From: Pseudocercospora fijiensis CIRAD86
Taxonomy: Eukaryota; Ascomycota; Dothideomycetes; Mycosphaerellales; Mycosphaerellaceae
DNA length: 64,000 nt
NCBI RefSeq assembly: GCF_000340215.1
Contig: NW_006921540.1
Span: 1,048,377 to 1,112,376 of the forward strand
Reading direction: 5' to 3'
The notes below the pieces were generated by a model that was not told the origin of the DNA, did no database searches, and saw nothing but the letters and a program-made list of their open reading frames with translations. Numbering within the stretch: the stretch's first letter is position 1; each line of letters begins with the position of its first letter. A program made the translations under genes and the position numbers. Below are positions 1-10,623 of this stretch, in pieces.

Positions 1-3000
1 AATAGCTATCTCTTCGACCTCGTTATTACTTAGTACGTAGTCTCGTACGTATTGCTAGCTTACTAGCGGTTAACTGGCGGTTACTATATGTTCTTAAACC
101 TCTTATCTCTCGTCTAACTCGCTTGTCGCTAGGTAAGTTATTAGCGGCGTCGTCTTCCGAGTCGTTTATTGTCTATCTATTTAGTCGCCTGTTCGCTCGT
201 TCGTAATTCTCGTCTCGGATGTAGCTTATTATCCTATCTATAGTGTACTAGTCTACGTTATAGAAGATAAGAAGCTCGTTAAAGGACGAGAGGCCGGAAT
301 CTGTAAAGCAGCGGTCGTCTATAGTAATGCCGTTAATCTCGCGAATACCGTATATATAAAGCTATAATAGCTTACCCTAATGCTAGTAGTTAGTCAAATA
401 GTAAGTACCTAGCGGCGTAGGTGGACCTCGCACTAGCGGCGGCGGTTCTATATCTCCTATTAAATCTACCTCTTCTATATCGTCTAAATCGAGCGGTTAT
501 AAGGACTATATTTCTAGCGTTGTCTCGCGGCGCGGCGTATCGAAGGAGGGCGGCGGTAGGCGCGGAATTGGCCTCGGAGTAAGGTTACCTAGCGGAGGTA
601 GTAATAAGAATATAGGTTAGCGAATAGGTAACGATTAAACGCGCCGTTTTGAAGGTAACGGTCGCAGTGTTATATTAGTATAGACATAGTGCGTTTCTAG
701 TATAGTTAGTAGCAATCGAGTGCGAGTTAGTGTCGCTAGAGTTAGTATCGCTAGTTTAGAAGGTAGTTAAGTCGTCTACCGTCGCTCGGTCTCGCCTATA
801 AATAGGACTTCCTATAGATTAGCGATAAAATAGTTAACATTTAGTACGTAGCAACTGTCCGAGAAGTCCTTAACCTTCCGTACGTAGAAGGCGTAGAATA
901 AGTCCTTTATAGAAGCGTTAATAGTAGGGTCGTCTGCTATGCGCTAATATTTTAGATTCAGCGTTTCTACTGCCTCCTTAAAGTAGCCTCGAAGGTCTCT
1001 TAATTAAGGTGTTTGTGCTAAGGCAACGGCGTCTTCTTCGTAACCTTCGATTACGAGTTGCTAAGTATCGAGAACGCGCTAGTATTCGTAAGCAAACATT
1101 ACGTTAAGGCCTAGAAACAGCTCGATATATCGTCGCTATTGTAGCTTACTAATTTCTAGTCTATTAAATAGGTGGTCTTATAGAATATAGTAACAAGGTA
1201 GGCGGGTTTAAAACTACGAGAGGCAATTGTAACGAGCCGGAGTTATATAGTCGTAACTGCGCAGTGTGCCCTTATAAATAGGCGCTGCCTTAGCTTCTAT
1301 CTTAATAGCGATATCTACCTGTTCTCGCAGTCGATCTTAAGCCGCTAGCGGTTGCAGACTCTCGAAGCTTAGAAGGCGCTTTTTATACTAGTATTATGTG
1401 CCTTTGCTAACCCTATAGCTAGCGAGTTATGCCTTATAAGCTAGCCTGTCGTCTACCTTAAGAACCTCGAGAATCGTACTATAGAGGTTATAGAACACGA
1501 GGTTCCGCTTGTTCCGGTTATACTTAATAGCATAGTAATAGCCCTCGAGAGGCGAAGTTGTCCGTATTTGCAGCAACAATAGACTATAGAGCCGTGCCTA
1601 TATAGCCTATGTTCGTAAAGTCTAACTATTCTAATTATAGTGTATATATTAGACCTTGTTTTGCTAGTCTATAGGCTTCTTCTCTTATAACTACTCCTAG
1701 ATCTAAACTATATCGTTAGTAACCTCGCTAGCGCTGCGGGCGTAATAGATTGCGTAGTAGAATCGCTTAACAACCTCTAGAAATTAGGCCTCTAGAAATA
1801 AGCGAAGGAAGGTCTCTTTAACGTACCGCTAGTAGAGGTAGATAAGCACCTGTTTCTCCTTTTAAGAGAGGTTAATTGCGGCCTACTTAGAGGCCGAGTC
1901 GTCTACTATAGCTGCAATAGCATTCTATAGTAGTAACCACCCTTTAAGGACTCGGAGACCGGCTTCTACTAGCTTAGCTTTCTAAGATTCTAGCAATATA
2001 TATCCTACTAGCAACTAGCACCCTAACCTGTTACGAATATATATAGTAAAAAGGCTCTAGCTAAGGTCGGTAGTCTTATAAGTTGCGTCTAGCAAGAATA
2101 ACTATATAGTATGTAAGTTAGTAATGTTTTGAATTTTTGAAGTTAGTCGTAAGAACTATAGAACGTAAGCTTAGAAGCTTAGTTATGCGCCTGCCTTCTA
2201 TAGTAATAATAACAATACCTGCACTTACATCTCCTACCTTAGTATTTAACAACTCTCGCTGCTAGTCGGTCTGAAATACAATACTACGCTCTTCCTTGCC
2301 CTTTAATCTCTTCGATATTACCTAGTATTTAAGCTCTTTGCCGTCTATATTATTATAAAGGCTATTAAGAATAGTAGGAAGGTCGCCTAGCTAGATATTC
2401 GCATTTCTACGCTTAGTACTACGCACCTTCTTTAAGTCCGGCCTAATCTTTAACTAACCGATAGTACTAGCCTTTATATACTGCCTACTAATCTTACTAA
2501 ACTCGTCCTTTATTAGGCTATTTTTAACAAATTTAATAACCTTAGTAACGTTAAATTTACGCTATTCTATTAACTCCTCGAGCAATACCCTTAAGGCGTT
2601 GCTAGCCGACCTAATATCTATATACTTTAGGTTATAGTAGTATAGGTTATTACCTACTATAGAAGGGTCGACTCGGTAATAGCGGATACTAATTTTATAT
2701 AGATTAGCCTCTTCTTTACTCCGGAAGTGCGAGATAACTAGTATTATAGCATTATATAGCTCTTTATTATATTTAGCCTTGCGAATACCCTCCGAGGGCG
2801 ACCTATTCCGCTACTAATCGCGCCTATAACGACAATACTAGTGCGACCGCTATTATAATCTATCCTTCGTCCTTTACGACTTCGCCTCCTTATATACGTT
2901 GCTTATATAGCCCTTTAGCACCTCGAAGCGCTTAGGCTCGAAAGTTAACCCCTACGGTATATTAAATAGCTACTCTCGGATATCGATTATATTATATAGT

Positions 3001-3053
3001 ATACGGTTAGGCCTAAACGGCGGCGGTACTAGTTTAGATAAGATAGGCGGCAT
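1..3053 (-). pseudogene. MULE-type transposase, RIP-inactivated
   Basis: The minus-strand reading begins at an ATG at 3053 (MPPILSKLVPPPFRPNR) and runs with many in-frame TAG/TAA codons at positions where Trp or Gln would be expected. Around 2.0-2.1 kb it reads LLDATYKTTDLS, the first catalytic-Asp block typical of MULE transposases. This is followed by a VDDSAS block and a degraded cysteine/histidine block (YLYxRYVKET) near 1.85 kb. This order resembles the fungal MULE/SWIM group, but the subgroup is an inference. At least one frame change is needed between the N-terminal part and the DDE block. It cannot encode an active protein. Confidence 0.6.
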
Positions 3054-3240
3054 AGCGACGATAACAATAATAACGATTAAATAGTATTTAAGCTATTATA
3101 GAAAGAGCTAGATCTATATATAAGAAAGAGCTATAGAGATAAGGTTAGAACTAGAAGTATAACCGAGAAGGTTAACACGGTACTAGAATAGGAAAAGCAC
3201 CGTCGATTACTAGGCAAACCATACTGAGTCAGTAGATAAC
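1..3240 (-). mobile_element. Mutator-like DNA transposon relic, cut by the window's left edge
   Basis: This is CpA/TpG-poor, TpA-rich repeat DNA carrying one degraded transposase read on the minus strand. The left end lies outside the window. The right end is placed at about 3.22-3.26 kb, where ordinary CpA and TpG return; I could not identify a terminal inverted repeat, so the boundary is approximate. The element directly abuts the gene island and lies about 350 bp upstream of the PPR gene start. Confidence 0.6.
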
Positions 3241-3255
3241 GCCCTCCGGAAGTAA

Positions 3256-3276
3256 ACCACTGTTGCAAACAGTGGT
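3256..3276. repeat. Perfect 9-bp hairpin with 3-base loop
   Basis: ACCACTGTT, loop GCA, then AACAGTGGT form a perfect inverted repeat. It retains several CpA and TpG sites, so it lies outside the RIP-altered zone, just at the edge of the gene island. It could be the terminus of the neighbouring transposon or a chance palindrome; nothing else in the window matches it. Confidence 0.7.
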
Positions 3277-3600
3277 ACGCTAAATTTCCTGACATACAAG
3301 AATACCTAGGGGTCGAGTAGTTCTAACCCCCCACGCCAGGCACCCATCTGGCATCTGCCCACCTCCTGGCAGTATTTTTCCACGCTGTTTGCACGTTCAC
3401 GCCAACACATCTTCCCACCAAAACACCCACAATCAACCGAGCGCGTTTGTTTGGCGGCAGCCAAGTGAACCTGCACCATCCGCCCCATCACCTCAGTACG
3501 TATTGGACACCACTCCACCGCATCCTTGGCGCCTGGCTGACCACATGTGCCATCTAGTCTTTCCCTTCTCGGTGGAAGGGCGCGTCAGTCGAGTCAATCG
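3277..3600 (+). promoter_or_regulatory. Upstream region and 5' leader of the PPR gene
   Basis: About 320 bp of unmutated sequence separates the repeat edge from the PPR start codon. It is C-rich in the second half, as is common in fungal leaders. Small overlapping ORFs occur here on both strands without recognisable content. I see no convincing TATA element and no upstream exon that would extend the PPR protein. Confidence 0.35.
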
Positions 3601-6600
3601 ATGCCTTACGTCAAGCCTACAGTGCACATCTCGCGCATTGCAGGCACCGCTCTCAAGAGCTTCACCCACGGCTACGCCCAAACCGTTGTAGCCGCATCCC
3701 AGTCCAGCTATGCTGCTCAGAACACCTCAGCAGTCCCGCTCGCGGACACCTTAATTGGTCGCTTCCGCAAGAACGCAAAGAGTCGCCAACAGAATGTCTA
3801 CAATCACCTTGAAGGCAGCCGACAGGCCAGCACTGCTGCTACTGTCAGGCCCGAAAATGGACATCACCGAGATTCTGGCCTAGATAAATATTTTGATGCT
3901 TGGCAGAAGCACCAGCGCAACGAGGGCACGGAGTCGACATGGCACTTTCAATTCGCGCGGCGTTTGGAATGGAAGCCGGCGACGCACGCAGTTGTCCCGG
4001 TCCAAGTACAAGAAGTCGCCGATGTTGACGACGTCGCCGAAACAAACGAGTCCGCAACACCTCTGCTCAAACGCTCATACACAACTACCGCTCTTGATGA
4101 CTTCAGCAAGGCCTTCCTCCATAATGAAGCGGCCGAAGCGCAGGCCTTGAAGCAAGTCGATGATGCTATCGCTGAAGAGATCGCCAAGGCAAAGGAGGAG
4201 TCGTTAGATGGTCTAACGATCAGAGCCAAGTCACCTTCCGTGGTTGACTCAGAAGCCTTCTCCGAGCCAGAGTCTTCAAGTCCAGCCACGATCTTCACAC
4301 CGACGGAGAGTTTCTCGAGCGCCGACTCAGCTGAGGTTAATGATGTCCACACCGAACGTCTCCTCGAACTCGAAAAGAACAAGCAGTATGCGGATATTCC
4401 AGCCGCGTTCCAGGAAATGCTACGTGATGGAGTGCAGAAGCCATCGCAAGCCGCGTACCGTGCCCTTCTTAATTCAGCCTTGGAAGTTTCCCAAGGATCG
4501 AACTTGAGAATTCCACGAGCCCTTGAGGTCTACTCTGATATGCTTAGGCGAAAGGTGATCCCGGATGCCCTCACCTATGGCATGCTCATTGATCTTCTCG
4601 CTGCGCGAGCCTCTGAGTCCATGGCCATGAAGAAAGCTTTGGATGCTCGCCTTTCGCGATACGGAGGTCTCGAAGAACCAGGAAAGTTCATGTTCCGATC
4701 TAGCCAAGCCGAACATTCCATGCTGATGGAGGATCGCTCCTTGTCGATGGCCCTCAAGATGTTCGAACGTGCCAGGGAGACAACAGAATCACTCCCAAGC
4801 GCGGCATGTGCGTCTCTGGTAATCGCATCCGCAGAGCAAGGACGGATCGAGGACATGACCCGCGTCTACGAATACATGGAGTCCAAATTTCTGGAGCCGC
4901 AGTCATCGATTTACTCACCAATGATCACAGCGTTCGGCGGCCTTCGCGATCTTCGAAATGCGGTTGAAGTCTATGACGAATACAAGGAGCTGGCCATTAA
5001 GAACAATGCCGGTGAAAACACTATCGTCCGTGTCGACAATCAGGTCTACGCAGCTGTAATCAAGGCATATGGGTGTGCAGACCGACTGAAGGGCGGGCTT
5101 AAGTTCCTCGCCAACATTCAAGCCAGTATCGTCGACGAGAAGGAGCTTGAGACTCTGCGTGAAGTCATTGCACTGGACGCACTTCTACCACTGGCATTGA
5201 GGGATACTACATTCCGTGACGCATTCGATCTCGCTGGCTCACTTGACGGCCGTGCTTTCACGCAGGCTCTGGCAACCATTTCAAGCACTGCTGCAGATGG
5301 CAACAATCTTGAGATCAGTAACCAAGCATTTGAAACTCTCACGCGCCACAGCGGCGACTTGGTCGAGCCCAGCATGGCTTTACTTGCCATGCACGTGCGA
5401 AATGCCAATGTTGAGGCAGCTGAACCATTCTGGCGTGTTCTTGAGGCCGCTCCGGTGAGCATAGCTTTCGTCGAGCCTACAACCATGCGCGCGGTGGCTT
5501 TAATCGGCATCGGTCAAGCTGAGCGTGGGTTGAGGCAGTCCCGGCGCATGTTTGCCAGATTGCGTGAAGCCACTTCCGAGAGCCAGCAGATCGAAGTTGC
5601 TCAGCACGTCGACGAAGCTATTGAGCTCATGGGCACGTTTATGCTCAAGAACCAAGCTATACTTGCTTCAGATTCAAGCGTAGAGGTTTTGCGCATGATG
5701 GTCGAGAATGGCAGCCTTGTCTCGCCTGTGGCAGAGCACCTAGTCGCTCGATTCGGCCCAGAGCACATTGCTCGATTGAGTCAAGCAGACTTGGAGTTCC
5801 TCCTCCGCGTGCAGAGCACCATGATCCTCGAAGAATCTCCAGCAGACATTGCGGGACCAGCTCGCTTTGGCTGCCTTGTCGAGAACGTCGTGTCTCGATC
5901 GGTAATGCCATCGGCAGAGACAGAGACTCTTCTCGAGAAGACCTTGATCAACATCGATCGCGCCGAGCTTTCCAGGCTGTGGAACAACTACCGATACCCG
6001 CAGACTCCAGCGTTTCAACCGGCTTCGTTTACGCCAGTGGTTTCATATCAGGCACCAGCTTCGCTCGAGGATACCTTCGACCCATACGCAAACCGCACCG
6101 ACATCAAGGGCTCTAACATGATCAATGAGCTTCTTGAGCAGCCACGCGGTCGTCGAATGAACGAGGCCTTGAACAAATTCCGTAATATGCGCCGCGTTGG
6201 TCGTGTTCCTCGAATGTTCACTTATGGCAAAATCATCGAAGCGGCTGCGAAAGAGAACAACCTCAACCTGGCTCGCGACGTTCTTGAGATGGCCAAGCAG
6301 GATGTTCCATTCGATGCTCGCTATCGTGTTGTCCGATTCGGCTGGCAGCAGATCCTGGACCACATGGTTGCTGGATGCTTGAATGTGGGCCGCCGAGATC
6401 TTGCCAGCAAATACCACCAGGACATGATCGACATGGGATTTGCGCCTTCTGCAAATACCTTTGGATTGTACATCACAACGCTCAAGGAGAACACCAAGAC
6501 ATTCGACGAGGCCAGCGAAGCCGTCAAGATCTTCCTTCGCGCGAAGGCTGAGGGTGTGGAGCCTTCCTCATTCCTCTACAATGCGCTGATTGGCAAGCTT

Positions 6601-7452
6601 GGCAAGGCCCGCAGAATCGATGATTGTCTTTTCTACTTTGCTGAGATGCGCAACCTAGGCATTCGTCCGACGTCCGTTACATACGGCACCATAGTGAACG
6701 CACTATGCCGTGTGTCAGATGATAAGTTTGCGGAGGAGATCTTCGAAGAGATGGAGGCTTGCAGCAACTACAAGCCTCGTCCAGCCCCTTACCACTCTTT
6801 GATGCAGTTCTTCCTGACCACGAAGCGTGACCGTACCAAGGTCCTGGCATACTACGAACGCATGCGCAGCAAGGGGATTCAGCCGACTGTGCACACCTAC
6901 AAGCTTCTCATCGATACTCATGCAACCCTGGAGCCGGTCAACATGGCAGCCGCTGAGGCACTGCTTGATGAGATGAAGGTCGCTGGCGTCCAGCCGGAAG
7001 CTGTGCACTATGCTTCGCTGATCCACGCCAAGGGCTGCGTGCTGCATGACATGGAGGCTGCCAAGAAGCTTTTCGACGGCGTCCTCGCCGAAGGCAAGGT
7101 CCAGCCACTGCCCTGCATGTACCAGGCCGTGCTCGAATCTCTCAACGCCAACCACCGCTCCGCAGAGTGCGAAACTCTTCTTCAAGACATGGCGGCACGT
7201 GGTGTCGACTTCACACCATATATTGCGAATGCTCTGATCCACGGCTGGACCTTGGAGAAGAACATCACCAAGGCCAAGCAGGCCTTTGATCGTGTCCCAA
7301 TCTCGCGTCGTGAGCCCAGCACGTACGAGGCCATGGTTAGGGCGTATCTCGCTGCTGAGGATCGCGACAGGGCGAAGGCAATCGTTCGCGAGGCGCTCAG
7401 CAGAGGCTATCCCAGTGCTGTAGCCGGCAAGATCGCCGAGCTTGTGCGCTAA
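3601..7452 (+). CDS. Large mitochondrial-type pentatricopeptide repeat (PPR) protein
   Basis: Single-exon gene of 1283 codons. I start it at MPYVKPTVHISRIAGTALK because this basic, hydroxylated, Asp/Glu-free stretch looks like a mitochondrial targeting peptide; an ATG 18 codons upstream (3547) is also in frame. The C-terminal third (about 6.4-7.4 kb) carries clear tandem PPR helix pairs such as SSFLYNALIGKLGKARRIDD, PTSVTYGTIVNALCRV, HTYKLLIDTHATLE and VHYASLIHAKG. Looser repeats occur near 4.5-5.1 kb, and the acidic, low-complexity N-terminal region is probably disordered. PPR proteins bind organellar RNA and act in its processing, stability or translation; the RNA target cannot be read from sequence. 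The family is well conserved in Pezizomycotina. The frame is intact and unaffected by RIP despite the transposon just upstream. Confidence 0.9.
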   Translation: MPYVKPTVHISRIAGTALKSFTHGYAQTVVAASQSSYAAQNTSAVPLADTLIGRFRKNAKSRQQNVYNHLEGSRQASTAATVRPENGHHRDSGLDKYFDAWQKHQRNEGTESTWHFQFARRLEWKPATHAVVPVQVQEVADVDDVAETNESATPLLKRSYTTTALDDFSKAFLHNEAAEAQALKQVDDAIAEEIAKAKEESLDGLTIRAKSPSVVDSEAFSEPESSSPATIFTPTESFSSADSAEVNDVHTERLLELEKNKQYADIPAAFQEMLRDGVQKPSQAAYRALLNSALEVSQGSNLRIPRALEVYSDMLRRKVIPDALTYGMLIDLLAARASESMAMKKALDARLSRYGGLEEPGKFMFRSSQAEHSMLMEDRSLSMALKMFERARETTESLPSAACASLVIASAEQGRIEDMTRVYEYMESKFLEPQSSIYSPMITAFGGLRDLRNAVEVYDEYKELAIKNNAGENTIVRVDNQVYAAVIKAYGCADRLKGGLKFLANIQASIVDEKELETLREVIALDALLPLALRDTTFRDAFDLAGSLDGRAFTQALATISSTAADGNNLEISNQAFETLTRHSGDLVEPSMALLAMHVRNANVEAAEPFWRVLEAAPVSIAFVEPTTMRAVALIGIGQAERGLRQSRRMFARLREATSESQQIEVAQHVDEAIELMGTFMLKNQAILASDSSVEVLRMMVENGSLVSPVAEHLVARFGPEHIARLSQADLEFLLRVQSTMILEESPADIAGPARFGCLVENVVSRSVMPSAETETLLEKTLINIDRAELSRLWNNYRYPQTPAFQPASFTPVVSYQAPASLEDTFDPYANRTDIKGSNMINELLEQPRGRRMNEALNKFRNMRRVGRVPRMFTYGKIIEAAAKENNLNLARDVLEMAKQDVPFDARYRVVRFGWQQILDHMVAGCLNVGRRDLASKYHQDMIDMGFAPSANTFGLYITTLKENTKTFDEASEAVKIFLRAKAEGVEPSSFLYNALIGKLGKARRIDDCLFYFAEMRNLGIRPTSVTYGTIVNALCRVSDDKFAEEIFEEMEACSNYKPRPAPYHSLMQFFLTTKRDRTKVLAYYERMRSKGIQPTVHTYKLLIDTHATLEPVNMAAAEALLDEMKVAGVQPEAVHYASLIHAKGCVLHDMEAAKKLFDGVLAEGKVQPLPCMYQAVLESLNANHRSAECETLLQDMAARGVDFTPYIANALIHGWTLEKNITKAKQAFDRVPISRREPSTYEAMVRAYLAAEDRDRAKAIVREALSRGYPSAVAGKIAELVR

Positions 7453-8625
7453 GCTTGATGTCTTGCATCATGGGACTGGCGTTTTTGATTTGATCCTCCA
7501 AACCAGACACTCTTTGAGTGATGGAATTTCTTTTGTCTTCTGGCATGGAAGGAAGCAGCATATATACCAATGCATTGACGGCCATTAGCGAAGGTGTTTT
7601 GGCGCAATTATACACATATAGCGCCCTCCGGTCTTCAGGAGTGAGGCGATGGGACAGAAATGGGAACTTGATACAGCCGCTGCCCAGTTCCACTGGAGGC
7701 ATGCGAGGGCTTTTGATACAACGGGAGGAGCGCATTGTCGCATTTGTGTATATTAGTGATACCCTGTCACCACTCCACTCTGCTGGCAAGTGATGGTTTG
7801 CATTCTATCGGCAAAAGATGGATGGAGATTTGATGCTGGAGTTTCCTTGAAATGAAAGGAAATTAATATCACGTCTGGCCTCCTTTTCTTCTTTCATACT
7901 GGATCGATTCTGTTCTGTGACTTAGCGTGCTTCCATCTTCACCACTGCCGTGCAAGTATGCTGCCCCAAGAACGCTTTTAACGTGCTTCTGGATCCTGCC
8001 AAGTCATGGGCGAAAGGCTGGGATTTCGGCAAGCTTGGCTTCGATTGATGAGCGAACGGCTATGACATACAGTGACATTCATGACGAATTGGGCTCCTGG
8101 ACCTACGAAAGCAGTAACGTTAGTTTGTCGCCATGGTGAAGATCTACAAACTGTCTTGACGAATGTCCAAGCGAACTGGGGAGCCGATGGATCATGGATG
8201 CGGCCGGGACCAGGATGTTCCGAGCCTCTTAGCGACACCGATAGCGTACGTAAGCGAGTTGAAGAGCGGGCGAGAGCGAGAGAGAAGTGTGCTGTGCTGC
8301 TCTGTCAGCTTTGACAGTTTGCGTGCGACCGTTGCTTGGGTGGGTGCTGGTGCTGGCGCTGGCGTGACTTATTACACTGGCCTTGCAGATCCCTTGCGGC
8401 GAAGGATCACATACTCGTCACGCCTCGCCGTACCAAGCGTACTATCGCTGCGCCTGCTGGGCGCGCGCCATGTAAGATACCACTGTTCCGACTGTTGTCT
8501 TGTCCTCCTCCTTTTCGCTACTGCTGCTGCTGCTGCTGCTGCTATTGGCCTCCCGAGAGCATTGTATCTTTGATCAGACCCAGCTCTTGCAAGTACTGTA
8601 TATGGGATCTGGGCACGAATCCAAG
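7453..8625. other. Intergenic: PPR 3' region and long leader of the DUF7053 gene
   Basis: 1.17 kb between two same-strand genes. Short ORFs at 7518-7793 and 8163-8573 show no recognisable domain, and the second overlaps the low-complexity leader of the next gene. The stretch holds a (CTG)7 microsatellite and several upstream ATGs, which could lower translation if they are transcribed. I see no RNA gene. Confidence 0.5.
8521..8541 (+). repeat. (CTG)7 microsatellite in a 5' leader
   Basis: Seven perfect CTG units about 85 bp before the DUF7053 start codon. Read from an upstream ATG at 8500 they would encode a poly-Leu run, which could look like a signal peptide but is probably untranslated leader. 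Confidence 0.85.
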
Positions 8626-10047
8626 ATGGGCAAGAAGGTACAATACACTTCGATCACGCCGCTGCCCAGCAACGTCCCGCGTCAGCTTGCCATCGAACTG
8701 TTACACAGCCATGAAGAAGTTGCGAGACTGAACCCACTGGTCACGGGAGTCAAGTCGATCGAAGCTCCTCGCGATGCGCCGAACGATGAATACTACTCGG
8801 AGTGGTACGAGATCAGCGAGGTGATCACATGGGGCTTCGGGCTGAAGAAGAAGATTGCCTTCAAGGGCGTGTTCCACAACTTGCCCACGGGCATGCAGAG
8901 CCATACTTATGCACCCATGGGAGTTGATCTGCGAGTGAAATATCTCATAGGCGGAAATCAGCCTGGTGAGCCGCGCGAGCCGAGAGAGCTGGGAGTGAAT
9001 ACACCATTGGACGGGCTGTATATGCGACAGGATGTACAGATTGAATGCAACCTCGCACTGGCGAGCTACGTCAAGAAGGAGACGAAAGATGCGATCGGAA
9101 AGATGGTTGACAGATTGGCGCGGAAGGCCGAGCTTCTGGACGAGGGAAAGCTGCATGCTATGTTCGAGCATGGTCGGCTGAAGACATCAAAGCCAGCAGA
9201 TTTCGCAGATTCGGATGCAGCGAGCAGCGTTGGATTCAACCCGAACAGCCCTCCTGGAAGCCCGAGTCCATCGATGATATCTGCGGGATTTGGCCCGAGG
9301 TTGGATCAAAAGGGATATGGCAACTATCACGACGTTGTGCGAAGCTCGAGCACGAGCCAACATCGCAGCAGCACATACATGCCAGCATATCAGCAACAAG
9401 GATACAGTGGCCCGGAATATGCCCGACCAGGCGCGGCCAATATGCCTATGATCAACGAGCTGCCCGGAGACATGCAGCAAAGCCTTTACCCGCAACCTCT
9501 CAAGCCAAACGGACAAGTCTTCCGATCCGAACTACCAGGCGACAGCAGCTTTTCCACTTCAACCCCTTCTCCGCAGCCCTCCCCACGACAGCCCGCATAC
9601 CCACCAGACGTCGAGAAAGCACAAACCTATCAAGCCTACCAAGCCGCACCCGCCCCAAACCAACTCCATCCCTCCCAACGCCACAGCGTCGCCACCTCCA
9701 GCAGCGCCTACTCCGAAACCACCACCACCACCCCTCCCCAACAACACCAAAGACAGTTCAGCGGCAATCACGTCCCAGAAAACTCATCTCGAAACAGCAG
9801 CAGCACAGACGCAAATTCATTTTACACCAACAACTCCTCACGACCTCCAAGCAATTTCTTACAACCTGATCATCACCGTTTTTCACAACAACAACAACCA
9901 TCACCACAGCAGCATTCTCCTCCTAGACCTGGACCTTCGATTCCGCAGTTTGCGAGAAGTAGTATTGCGAAATGTCCGGTTTGTGGCCTTTTTGAGGGCG
10001 ATGAGGCGGCGGTTAGTCATCATGTTAGCAAGGCGCATTTTCAGTGA
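8626..10047 (+). CDS. DUF7053-like protein with C-terminal C2H2-like zinc finger
   Basis: 473-residue single-exon protein. The start is set at MGKKVQYTSITPLP because conserved members begin with this block; the frame is open 42 codons further up, but that part is a poly-Leu microsatellite. Residues 1 to about 185 match what I know of the fungal DUF7053 family: a TSITPLPxxVPR opening, a LLHSHEEVARLNPLV segment, a GMQSHTYAPMGVDLRVKYLI core and a GLYMRQDVQIECN block. The middle is disordered and rich in Ser, Pro and Gln. The C-terminus carries a C2H2-like finger, with C450, C453, H465 or H466, and H471. The function is unknown; a START-like lipid-binding fold is sometimes suggested for such N-terminal domains, but I cannot support that from sequence. 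The finger might give DNA or protein binding. Confidence 0.8.
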   Translation: MGKKVQYTSITPLPSNVPRQLAIELLHSHEEVARLNPLVTGVKSIEAPRDAPNDEYYSEWYEISEVITWGFGLKKKIAFKGVFHNLPTGMQSHTYAPMGVDLRVKYLIGGNQPGEPREPRELGVNTPLDGLYMRQDVQIECNLALASYVKKETKDAIGKMVDRLARKAELLDEGKLHAMFEHGRLKTSKPADFADSDAASSVGFNPNSPPGSPSPSMISAGFGPRLDQKGYGNYHDVVRSSSTSQHRSSTYMPAYQQQGYSGPEYARPGAANMPMINELPGDMQQSLYPQPLKPNGQVFRSELPGDSSFSTSTPSPQPSPRQPAYPPDVEKAQTYQAYQAAPAPNQLHPSQRHSVATSSSAYSETTTTTPPQQHQRQFSGNHVPENSSRNSSSTDANSFYTNNSSRPPSNFLQPDHHRFSQQQQPSPQQHSPPRPGPSIPQFARSSIAKCPVCGLFEGDEAAVSHHVSKAHFQ

Positions 10048-10623
10048 GAGAATCAGAATCTTTTGTGATGGTTTTTGTTTGATGCATGCATGGATGGATA
10101 CCCGAGGACAGACAGACGGAATTTTTGTTCTTCTTGTTATGTATGTATGTATACCTTATACTTTGGATTACGAGGAGAAGACAGACGGCGGGAAAAAAAG
10201 TTTGGAGATGAGGCGCTTCAGTTCTTACCTCGCCATCGGGATCAGGATGGAAATGAGTTTAGCTTTTCCTGTATCACCCGCCAGCCAGGCGCGTGTGTTC
10301 GATTTTTGTTCAACTAAGAATACCTCTTACTTATTTACTATTCTTATGCCCACACGCACGCACGCAGCACAAGGTCTCGGAAGTGTCTGTTGTTCTTTAC
10401 AAACAGAGTGCTGGCTGAAATTTTTTCCCCGAAAGATCTTCACGCCACGGTGATACTACTACCTCACGACCTTTCCATGCGAGATCTAGGTGTGCTTGCA
10501 TAGTTCCGACGGAGACTTTTTCCCCCTGAAAGGTGGCCGTGGTCGCGGACCTGTTGTGGGGACGGTACTTTATCTATTCACATGTCCATCACTGTCGATG
10601 AGGATTGATGCACGCCAGCTTCA
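10048..10623. other. Intergenic: DUF7053 3' end and GT2 promoter
   Basis: 575 bp with no supported gene. It contains a short TATG tetranucleotide run near 10139-10155 and a CACG/CGCA-rich patch near 10350-10370. The last 100 bp are presumably the GT2 leader; an out-of-frame ATG at 10605 precedes the chosen GT2 start. Confidence 0.5.

Noticed and set aside
3493..7242. Many antisense and alternative-frame ORFs over the PPR gene
   Set aside because: They overlap a long conserved PPR reading frame, show no domain and follow from its codon bias.
7518..7793. 91-codon plus-strand ORF after the PPR gene
   Set aside because: No recognisable content; its position fits the PPR 3' UTR, and an overlapping minus-strand ORF is equally open.
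8500..8625. N-terminal extension with a poly-Leu 'signal peptide' on the DUF7053 protein
   Set aside because: It is encoded by a CTG microsatellite in the leader; family members begin at the MGKKVQYTSITPLP block.
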